Shown here: positions 1-6,491 of the stretch, piece by piece
Numbering within the stretch: the stretch's first letter is position 1
Layout of the letters: each line of letters starts with the position of its first letter
Assembly (NCBI GenBank): GCA_035946615.1
Contig: DASYZB010000140.1
Coordinates: forward strand, 1 to 35,000
Source of the DNA: Verrucomicrobiia bacterium
Lineage (GTDB): Bacteria > Verrucomicrobiota > Verrucomicrobiia > Limisphaerales > UBA8199
DNA: 35,000 nt
Reading direction: 5' to 3'
The notes under the pieces: model-generated
What the model was told of the DNA's origin: nothing
Seen by the model: the letters and a program-made list of their open reading frames with translations, nothing else
Database searches by the model: none
Translations under genes and position numbers: made by a program

Positions 1-19
1 GATTTCCTCATTAGCAGCC

Positions 20-358
20 GTGAACAAAGAAATCTTCACATCTGAGAAAGACGATCACGATGAGCTGAATTGTCCTGCCTGCGGAAACGTGCAGATGGAG
101 CATTTCAATTATGCGGACACCAGCGGGATTATTCTGCACAAGTGTCCTGAATGCGGCGGCATTTGGACTGATAAGGACCAGTTGGAAAAAGTTGAGGAAC
201 TGGTGGACGGATGGAAGGCGGACCTTAAACAGGACGCAGCCAAGTATGGCCCGATACTTCAAAAGGTTGAGGTGGAAGAACAGAAGGAGCTTGATCGGGC
301 CGTTTCGATCTCCAGATTTGGATTCGTAAATTGCGTGCTACGGCGGTTTTGCGAGTGA
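20..358 (+). CDS. zf-TFIIB-type zinc-ribbon protein, possibly 5'-truncated by the window edge
   Basis: Small soluble protein of about 112 residues from a GTG at 20. Two CPxC knuckles (Cys18/Cys21 and Cys42/Cys45, the second in CPECGGIWTDKDQLE) form the single zinc ribbon typical of the zf-TFIIB family. The helical middle is followed by a conserved-looking tail, SRFGFVNCVLRRFCE. Family members are uncharacterised; nucleic-acid or protein binding is the usual guess. The frame stays open upstream to the window edge, so the true start may lie outside. The tail looks native, so the 3' end is probably complete. Confidence 0.75.
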   Translation: MNKEIFTSEKDDHDELNCPACGNVQMEHFNYADTSGIILHKCPECGGIWTDKDQLEKVEELVDGWKADLKQDAAKYGPILQKVEVEEQKELDRAVSISRFGFVNCVLRRFCE

Positions 359-476
359 TAGCAACAAAGGGCGAGAGGAGGCCGACTCGTGCTCACCCCT
401 TTTAGACGAGGACAGCCCATGACAAACACGCGCCGATTTCCACGATTGTTGAATCGAGGCGGCCATGCAGGTGGCC

Positions 477-1009
477 TCAGGATGTTCTCTTCTCGGCAAA
501 GAGCCACCACAGAGCAACAATAACTCCCGCTAAAAGAGAGAAGGGGAGCCGTTGCGGAATGTCCCTCCATGGAACGAGGATATCATCGAAATGGTCGAAG
601 CGCTCGGCGCCGGAGCACATGAAGGTAGCAGCTAGCGTCGTGCAGCAGCCCGCAACCGCCGCCCCCCTCATCCGTTTCACATGCTTGTCGTTGACATTTT
701 CTACTTCTGTCAGTGCTCTTCGAGGCCCAACGGATGCCTCAGATGCTGCACCACGGCTCCGGAAGTAGCCATAAGCACAGCCGAGAGCAAGTGAACCGAA
801 TACGAACGCGCTGGACCACATGTGGGGTTGGAACCCCAGGAGCCATATCACCCCACCAAGGGCTATCGCATAGAGGACACCACAAGAAGCGCGCCGATCT
901 CAGAATGGCTCGGTTGCTTACGTTCCCGCAACAAAATCAAAAGCGTGCCGAGCATCAAGCGAGCCATCCAAAAGCGGCGTCGCGCTGCGCTTGCCGCCGC
1001 ACTCCACAT
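477..1009 (-). pseudogene. frameshifted multi-pass membrane protein gene
   Basis: Two minus-strand frames fit together as one membrane protein. The first runs from an ATG at 1009 to a TAG at 863-865 and reads MARLMLGTLLILLRERKQ in its middle and GALLVV near its end. The second ends at 477 and begins LYAIALGGVIWLLGFQP, then continues through further hydrophobic stretches (AFVFGSLALGCAYGYF, AAVAGCCTTLAATFMC, FSLLAGVIVALWWLF). Adding one base near 876-883 would join GALLVV directly to LYAIALGG and complete a transmembrane helix, giving about 177 residues. Read without a shift, the second part alone could start at a GTG at 851 (124 aa). I do not recognise the family. The break may be a real mutation or a sequencing or assembly error. 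Confidence 0.4.
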
Positions 1010-1081
1010 GCAGTGAGCGATAAATCAAACCGCATTCTCTTTCTTTCCCCGTCCTGTATATTTCTGGCTCGTGTTTCTGCC

Positions 1082-1392
1082 TTTTGCCTCTGGTGCAAAA
1101 AATTCAGTGTATCAGGGTGTGGAATTCCATGCGGCGCCAGAGTTCCTTTTGAACGCTCCGGTCTATACGTTTAAGAATCTGTTGGCGTTCCTCCTGAGTG
1201 GCATTTGCCAACTCGGCAGCATGTTTGGTGAGCGCCGCCTTGCGGAGGTCATTTTTGAGGATTCCCAATGCCTCACCTCTCGAAATGATCGGGTGTTTCA
1301 TGCAAATAAGGCCGATGCCAGCATACATCATGGCGAACTCCGCGCCAAATCAACGGGGGCGGCTTTCTGGCTTCTTCATTTTGCCTCTGGTG
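1082..1392. repeat. 14-bp direct repeat bracketing the small gene at 1104-1331
   Basis: TTTTGCCTCTGGTG occurs at 1082-1095 and again, identically and in the same orientation, at 1379-1392. The copies are about 300 bp apart and enclose the small minus-strand gene. Flanking bases differ beyond the 14-mer. It may be a short-homology insertion or deletion footprint, or chance. Confidence 0.35.
1104..1331 (-). CDS. small helical protein of unknown function
   Basis: 75-residue protein rich in charged and alanine residues, predicted almost entirely helical after a short hydrophobic start (MMYAGIGLICMKHPIISR). The start at 1331 is supported by GGAG six bases upstream of the ATG; a second possible start is the ATG at 1301. 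It lies divergent from the lipoprotein gene at 1428. The amino-acid make-up looks like a real protein rather than a shadow frame: the competing plus-strand frame reads as an implausible Cys/Phe-rich extension of the lipoprotein. No family is recognised. Confidence 0.45.
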   Translation of the reverse strand: MMYAGIGLICMKHPIISRGEALGILKNDLRKAALTKHAAELANATQEERQQILKRIDRSVQKELWRRMEFHTLIH

Positions 1393-1427
1393 TGATCGGG
1401 CTTGACGGTTTTGGGGAATGTGGTTGC

Positions 1428-1829
1428 ATGGCGAGCATGAAATTGAAGTTTTTGGCGATGTCGATTGGAGCGGTGCTGCTCCTGGCCGGATGCGTCAGCA
1501 CGGTCAACCAGCGGACCACCCCTGGTATGCCCTTTATCAAAGACCGCGTCGAGGGGCGGTATGAGCGGTCGGTGGATGAGGTCTTTCAAGCGGCCAAGCA
1601 AGTGATCAGCAACAACGGCGTGCTGGTCAACGAGAGCACTCTGTATAATCAAACCAATACGGTCAAAACCGTGGAGGGCAAAGTCAACCAGCGCAATGTG
1701 TGGGTACGCGTCGAGCCGGTGGACCCCAAGATCACCCAGGTCACTGTGCAGACCCGCACACCGGGCGGCGGCGCGGACATCGATTTAGCCCACGAGTTGG
1801 AGAAAGAAATCGCTCTGAAACTAAAGTGA
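1428..1829 (+). CDS. small lipoprotein, DUF3568-like
   Basis: 133-residue exported lipoprotein. The N-terminus MASMKLKFLAMSIGAVLL leads into a lipobox LLAGC, so the mature protein would be lipidated at that Cys. The rest alternates beta strands with one helix (SVDEVFQAAKQVISNNG) and ends in a charged helix, matching my memory of DUF3568-type lipoproteins of unknown role. The open frame continues upstream to 1071, but GGGGA at 1413-1417 sits about 10 bases before the ATG at 1428 and the signal peptide begins there. Its TGA overlaps the GTG of the next gene, which implies translational coupling. Confidence 0.75.
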   Translation: MASMKLKFLAMSIGAVLLLAGCVSTVNQRTTPGMPFIKDRVEGRYERSVDEVFQAAKQVISNNGVLVNESTLYNQTNTVKTVEGKVNQRNVWVRVEPVDPKITQVTVQTRTPGGGADIDLAHELEKEIALKLK

Positions 1830-3340
1830 GCGAAAACAATCCAGCAAACCCGCTGTCCCGGCGCCGGTTTCTGGCGGGGGCGGGCGCGGCGGCGGCGGCG
1901 GTTGCCCTTGTGCCGCGGGAGGTGCTGGGCGGACCGCGTTACGTCGCCCCCAGCGAGCGGATCAATATCGGGTACGTCGGCTGCGGCACCCAAGGGCTGC
2001 GCCAACTCATGCAGGCCCTTGAGAAGCCCGAAATCCGAATTGCGGCGGTTTGCGACCCGAATCGGCGCAGCGACGATTACCCGGAATGGGGCAGAAACGA
2101 GTTAAACGATAAGATTCGCAAGTTCGTCGGAGACCCCAACTGGGCTCAAGGTGCGCGCGGCGGGTTGTGCGGGCGGGAGGTCGGCTTCGAGGTTGTCAAT
2201 CGGCATTATGCCAAACAGAAGAGCGCAGCAACCGCCTGCCGGGCTTACAGCGATTTTCGCGAACTCCTCGAAAACGAGAAGGACCTTGACGCGGTCTATA
2301 TTATGACGCCCGAACACCTGCACGGTGTCATTGCGGTGCGGGCGATGCGGGCGGGCAAACACGTTATCACGCACAAGCCGGTCTCGAATGTGCTCAATGA
2401 AGTGCGTCAGGTGCGCGACACGGCGCGTCAAACGGGGGTGGCGAACCAGTTATTTTGCTCAGCCGGCATGGGGAGCACCCCCACGATTGCCGAATGGCTC
2501 GGGGCAGGGGCCATCGGCCCGGTCCGGGAGGTGCACAATTGGTCATCGCGTCCTTTCTGGCCACAAGGCATGATCGAACCGCCCAAGGACACTCCACCGG
2601 TCCCCGAGGGTTTGGATTGGAATCTGTGGCTGGGACCAGCCAGCGAGCGGCCATATAATCCGGCCTACGCCAATGTGGTGTTCCGAGGGTGGTATGATTT
2701 CGGCACCGGGGCGCTGGGCGACATGGGCCACTACAGTTTTCATCAGATATTCGCCATTCTTAAACTCGGCTCACCCATCAGCGTCGAGTCCACTCGCAGC
2801 CAATTTTGGAAGATAAAAGATTACACGTGGCACAAGGAAGTGAACCGAGTTTCTTACCCGGAGGCCTCGCTCATCCATTGGCAATTCCCCGCGCGGGGAG
2901 GACTGCCGCCGGTCACTCTGCACTGGTATGACGGAGGGTTGCGTCCGCCAATCCCGTCCGAACTCGAGCGTGATGGCGAAGCAATGCCCGAAGAGGGACT
3001 GTTGTTTGTTGGGGATAACGGAAAACTGCTGGCTGGGTTCATGGGTGAGAACCCACGCCTGATACCGCAAGCGCGAATGCGTGACTTTAAACCGCCCCCG
3101 CAAACACTGCCCCGGCCCATTGATGAACTGGACCAATTCATCCGTGCCTGCAGGGGAGGTCAGCCTTCAGACGCTAGTTTCGAAGCCGCCTATCCGTTTG
3201 CCGAGACCATCCTGCTGGGCACCATTGCTCAGCGAGTAAACCAAAAGCTCCAATGGGACACGGCGAAATTCGAATTCAGCAATTCACCCGAAGCGAACGA
3301 GTTGAAGTTTCGCAAAAACCGCGCGGGATGGGAGATTTGA
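1826..3340 (+). CDS. Tat-exported Gfo/Idh/MocA-family oxidoreductase
   Basis: 504-residue NAD(P)-dependent oxidoreductase of the Gfo/Idh/MocA superfamily, probably acting on sugars or sugar-like substrates outside the cytoplasm. A twin-arginine signal (SRRRFLAGAGAAAAA, residues 11-25) precedes a Rossmann fold with the nucleotide-binding motif GYVGCGTQG (49-57). The usual EKP motif appears as HKP (183-185), keeping the lysine but replacing Glu with His. The C-terminal part (about 245-480) has the substrate-domain features GTGALGDMGHY and LIHWQFPARGG. The start is the GTG at 1826, overlapping the previous stop; the longer open frame upstream lies inside the lipoprotein gene. Substrate cannot be told from sequence. 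Such Tat-exported members are abundant in Verrucomicrobiota and Planctomycetota. Confidence 0.88.
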   Translation: MSENNPANPLSRRRFLAGAGAAAAAVALVPREVLGGPRYVAPSERINIGYVGCGTQGLRQLMQALEKPEIRIAAVCDPNRRSDDYPEWGRNELNDKIRKFVGDPNWAQGARGGLCGREVGFEVVNRHYAKQKSAATACRAYSDFRELLENEKDLDAVYIMTPEHLHGVIAVRAMRAGKHVITHKPVSNVLNEVRQVRDTARQTGVANQLFCSAGMGSTPTIAEWLGAGAIGPVREVHNWSSRPFWPQGMIEPPKDTPPVPEGLDWNLWLGPASERPYNPAYANVVFRGWYDFGTGALGDMGHYSFHQIFAILKLGSPISVESTRSQFWKIKDYTWHKEVNRVSYPEASLIHWQFPARGGLPPVTLHWYDGGLRPPIPSELERDGEAMPEEGLLFVGDNGKLLAGFMGENPRLIPQARMRDFKPPPQTLPRPIDELDQFIRACRGGQPSDASFEAAYPFAETILLGTIAQRVNQKLQWDTAKFEFSNSPEANELKFRKNRAGWEI

Positions 3341-3957
3341 GCCCACAAGAGCACCAGCCCGAGGCTAACAGTCTTGCGGCGGGAGCAGGCGCGAGTGGGT
3401 TGCGGGCGTTTTTGAGAGAAATCGCCGCGGTGGCGCTCAAGCTCAAGCAGGTGACCAGGTCCGCAGGAATCCAGGACGCCCCGGGCGCTGGCCTGGGCAT
3501 TCTGGAATTGCTCAACGCGCATGGACCCCAAACCGTGCCGCAGCTTGGCCGGCTCCGATTGACTTCGCGTCAGAACATTCAAATCCTCGTCAACCGGTTG
3601 GCCGCCGAGGGTTATTTGGAATTAACCCATAATCCTATGCACAAAAGGTCTCCCCTGGTGGCCCTCAGTGAGCAGGGCGTGTTAGCACTTGCGGCCTCAG
3701 CGCAATATGAGGGCGAATGGCTGGCGGCCCTGTCGAGCCAAATACCGGACAACGAAATGGCCGCCGCCTGCCGGGTCCTGACAGACCTTCGTCGGCTCCT
3801 GACAACTCAAACCCGAGAAGCGAATGGCCAGGGGCGGAAAGACTCTGAATCTGGCCAGGAAAAGCACAGTGCCAGCCGTAAGGACATGACAGCATCAGAA
3901 GACCGCTTTTCTGACGAGAACCGGGCCGGGAACGAGCTGCCGATCAATCTGCTTTAA
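3328..3957 (+). CDS. MarR-like winged-helix transcriptional regulator
   Basis: 209-residue regulator starting inside the end of the oxidoreductase gene (13-base overlap). Residues 55-120 form a winged helix: GLGILELLNAHGPQTVPQLG, then the recognition region LTSRQNIQILVNRLAAEGYL and the wing region NPMHKRSPLVALSEQG. This pattern is typical of MarR-type repressors, which act as dimers and often respond to small ligands. The last 50 or so residues are charged, low-complexity and probably disordered, which is unusual for MarR. Overlap with the upstream genes suggests it controls or is co-expressed with the oxidoreductase operon. An alternative start within the same frame is the GTG-rich stretch upstream, which I judge less likely. 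Confidence 0.75.
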   Translation: MGDLSPQEHQPEANSLAAGAGASGLRAFLREIAAVALKLKQVTRSAGIQDAPGAGLGILELLNAHGPQTVPQLGRLRLTSRQNIQILVNRLAAEGYLELTHNPMHKRSPLVALSEQGVLALAASAQYEGEWLAALSSQIPDNEMAAACRVLTDLRRLLTTQTREANGQGRKDSESGQEKHSASRKDMTASEDRFSDENRAGNELPINLL

Positions 3958-4043
3958 AGCACCCAGTTCCGTGGTTTTGCCTACGGTTTTGTCCGTAATT
4001 GTTGGTCTTTTCCATTTTGTGCTAAAGTGGTCTGATCTTATTC

Positions 4044-4775
4044 GTGACCAAACAGCGCTATTTGCTTGCCGGAAGGGCTTTGTGTTTTGGCATCCGCCTG
4101 AACCCCAGGTTCTGGGCGGCGGTCGCAATTTCCAGCATGCTCCTGACCGCTCTGGGCCAGAATTTCAGCGACTTGGATTTTGAAGGGATAGGGGCTTCGT
4201 CCATCCCATCGGATGGTATCTGGCTGGGTTGGAGTCTGGCAGCGCCGGGTTGGCAGCATGCCGAGGGGGGGGACTCGGTCTTTGTGTATCACCATAATCC
4301 TCCTCAGGCGAGCATCGCCCAATACTATTTCCTGGTGGACTCCTCATCGACTCTTTGGTCGCCGTTGGCGGGGAATTACTCGCTGGCTTTAGTGAGCGGC
4401 CATTTCAACCGGTATGATCCGAACTCACCCTGGGTCAACGCCTCCATCTCGGAGCAGGGCGTGATTCCAAGCGACGCGAAATCGTTCCACATGCTTGCAG
4501 CCGGGGACTTCACCCTCAGCATCGATTCCAGCGTCATTCCTATGACCTCCATGGGCGGAGACCTGTACAGCGGGGACATCTCAGCCTTTGATGGGCAATT
4601 TGCCACCGTGCAAATCGAGAACGATTCGATGCAAACCCAACAGCCGTTGATCGTGGATAACCTGGGTTTTTCACCTCAACCGGTGCCAGAGCCTTCCTCA
4701 GTTGGGCTGATCAGCCTGGGATTGGGCGCCTTGGCCCTGGGACTGCGGCGCCGGGTGCAATCAACGCTGGATTAG
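4044..4775 (+). CDS. PEP-CTERM sorting-domain protein
   Basis: 243-residue exported protein. An N-terminal signal region (RFWAAVAISSMLLTALGQ, about residues 22-39) is followed by a beta-rich domain with the start FSDLDFEGIGASSIPSDG. The C-terminus has the exosortase-sorting signal VPEPSS, a hydrophobic helix (VGLISLGLGALALGL) and the basic tail RRRVQSTLD. Known PEP-CTERM proteins are cleaved and attached to or released from the cell surface by an exosortase; no exosortase gene is in the window. The start is a GTG with a rather long n-region, so a downstream start is possible. A weak promoter-like pair (TTGTTG, 18 bp, TAAAGT) lies at 3999-4028. The last 15 bases overlap the convergent gene. 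Confidence 0.85.
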   Translation: MTKQRYLLAGRALCFGIRLNPRFWAAVAISSMLLTALGQNFSDLDFEGIGASSIPSDGIWLGWSLAAPGWQHAEGGDSVFVYHHNPPQASIAQYYFLVDSSSTLWSPLAGNYSLALVSGHFNRYDPNSPWVNASISEQGVIPSDAKSFHMLAAGDFTLSIDSSVIPMTSMGGDLYSGDISAFDGQFATVQIENDSMQTQQPLIVDNLGFSPQPVPEPSSVGLISLGLGALALGLRRRVQSTLD

Positions 4776-6293
4776 GCGAAAAACGGTGAGTGGATTGGTT
4801 GGGGCCAGGTCCAGCGTTTGGCTGATGCTTGTTTGCGAGTAATCCAGCAGATCATACCAGGCCAGCGGGTTTAGATTAGTAGCGTACTGCAAACCATAAC
4901 TGGCGCCCACGCTGCCTAAAAGGGTTAACCTCACCACCTGTCCCGACATAAAAGCCGCCTGCAGCAAGGGAACATCCCCAACCAACGCAACCCGGCCTGC
5001 TGCGGTTCCAAAGTTCAGATAAGGCGATTGATTCGCATCGAGGGCGCCGAGGATTTGGACCGGCAGATCGCTAAAGCCGGAGGCTTGCAGCGGAGAGGTC
5101 TGGAAGTTTAACTCACCGATGAGATTGGAGCCTTGAATGGGTTGGAGACCAGTTTGAATCGTGACCAACAGGTTCGTCGCCTGGTTGAGCACGGTGGAAA
5201 GGACACCATTCATGGAAATAGAAGGGGGCGTATCGAACGGCCAGCCTACAGCAAACGTGAGGCTCGACACCCCATCACTCGAAGAGAGATAAATCGGCAC
5301 ATTGGCCGTTTGGCCGGCTTCGACCGAGGTTGCGCCGAGGCTTAGGGTCAATAGGTTTTGCACCACAACAATCACGGCTTGATGCTCAGCGAAATCCGGC
5401 ATGGCAGCATTGGTGAGAATCACATCGATTAGATTGGTTGTTGAGGCCTGGGCAACCGAGGGGGTCCATACGAGGGCCGCAACGCCGTTCCGAGTGAGAA
5501 TTTGCGCGCCTGTTGGCGCCCCGGCATCCAGGCTCAGATTCAACCCTCCGGCGCTTGCAATAGGTGCATTGAGCGCGAACCAAAAAGTCGAGTTGGGCGC
5601 CACGACGGCATTGGTAGCGATCTCCAAAGCAGCCGGATTGGGGTTCACCGTCACGGTAAATGCGCTCGATGCCGTGTTGTTGGAGAGCGAATTATTCCTC
5701 ACAGTGACCGTGAGGAGCGCTGAGCCAAATGTATTCATTGCCGGAGCGAATGTGATGGCACCCGTCGAGTTTGGGCTGGTGTAATCGACAACCGGATTTG
5801 GGAGTAGGTTTGGATTGCTCGAGGTGGCAGTCGCACCAATGAGCTGAGATTGGTTCCCGGCGCCGGCGGATATTCCGGAGAGGCGAAGGATTTGCCGAGC
5901 GGCGTTTTCGCTGATTGTTAAGTCCGCCAGTGGATCGATTGTCGGTGGCGCGGCGGGAGCAGGAACGGTGTAAACAACCTCTCCGGAAAAGGCGCTTTCA
6001 AGTCCAGTATCGGTGTACGACGTGACGGCGAAATAGTAAGTGGTGCCTGCGACCAGATTCGAAACCGTCAGAGAGTCCGCATTACCCGCATCGATCATAG
6101 CTGAGTACTGCTGGCTGACGGTGCCATAATACAACCGGTAACCCGCCACCGTCGGTCCGGTATAAGGGCTGGGGTTCCAAGCCAGAGCCACGTTGCTGGC
6201 CAGGATTGTCGTGGCGGAGAAAAAGATTGAGAGAACTCCTGCGACTGAGGAACGGAAAGCCGCGTGTCGAAACAGATTTGCCGCCGGAACCAT
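4761..6293 (-). CDS. secreted multi-domain protein: fibronectin III, cohesin-like region, C-terminal module
   Basis: About 510 residues from the first ATG at 6293; the frame opens to a TTG at 6368, but the signal peptide (SSVAGVLSIFFSATTILAS) fits the ATG. A fibronectin type III domain follows (WNPSPYTGPTVAGYRLYYG to LVAGTTYYFAVTSYTDTG), then an Ig/cadherin-like stretch beginning PPTIDPLADLTISE. A region starting LTLSLGATSVEAGQTANVPI resembles a cohesin-type beta sandwich, though this is only a resemblance. The end (SYGLQYATNLNPLAWYDLL ... FRLIQR) matches a module on two other secreted proteins in this window. Likely extracellular binding or adhesion. It lies tail to tail with the PEP-CTERM gene and is divergent from the gene at 6492. 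Confidence 0.8.
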   Translation of the reverse strand: MVPAANLFRHAAFRSSVAGVLSIFFSATTILASNVALAWNPSPYTGPTVAGYRLYYGTVSQQYSAMIDAGNADSLTVSNLVAGTTYYFAVTSYTDTGLESAFSGEVVYTVPAPAAPPTIDPLADLTISENAARQILRLSGISAGAGNQSQLIGATATSSNPNLLPNPVVDYTSPNSTGAITFAPAMNTFGSALLTVTVRNNSLSNNTASSAFTVTVNPNPAALEIATNAVVAPNSTFWFALNAPIASAGGLNLSLDAGAPTGAQILTRNGVAALVWTPSVAQASTTNLIDVILTNAAMPDFAEHQAVIVVVQNLLTLSLGATSVEAGQTANVPIYLSSSDGVSSLTFAVGWPFDTPPSISMNGVLSTVLNQATNLLVTIQTGLQPIQGSNLIGELNFQTSPLQASGFSDLPVQILGALDANQSPYLNFGTAAGRVALVGDVPLLQAAFMSGQVVRLTLLGSVGASYGLQYATNLNPLAWYDLLDYSQTSISQTLDLAPTNPLTVFRLIQR

Positions 6294-6454
6294 TGTTGTA
6301 CCCGCTGTGGTGGGCAGAGTTTTGCCAGCGGCGAACCGCGCCGCCTCACTATGCTGGATCGGAGCCAAGGCTTGCTCTGCGGGAATGGTCAGTCAATCAG
6401 GAGTTATTCACCGCTATTCACAACGGCCCGAGTCGATACAACCGGACTTTACGG

Positions 6455-6483
6455 TTGCCGCGCGACCAGAGCCTGGGTTTAAT
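6455..6483 (+). promoter_or_regulatory. candidate sigma70-type promoter of the hydrolase-NamZ fusion gene
   Basis: TTGCCG (6455-6460) and TTTAAT (6478-6483) are separated by exactly 17 bp. Transcription would begin near 6490, almost at the ATG at 6492, so the message would be essentially leaderless; no Shine-Dalgarno is visible before that ATG. Matches are 4/6 and 5/6, so chance is possible. Confidence 0.3.
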
Positions 6484-6491
6484 CCTGCATA

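Noticed and set aside
713-1174. 153-aa plus-strand frame
   Set aside because: Basic, Cys/His-rich composition; it is the shadow of the minus-strand membrane gene.
1071-1427. N-terminal extension of the lipoprotein frame
   Set aside because: The signal peptide and Shine-Dalgarno begin at 1428; the extension overlaps a more credible minus-strand gene.
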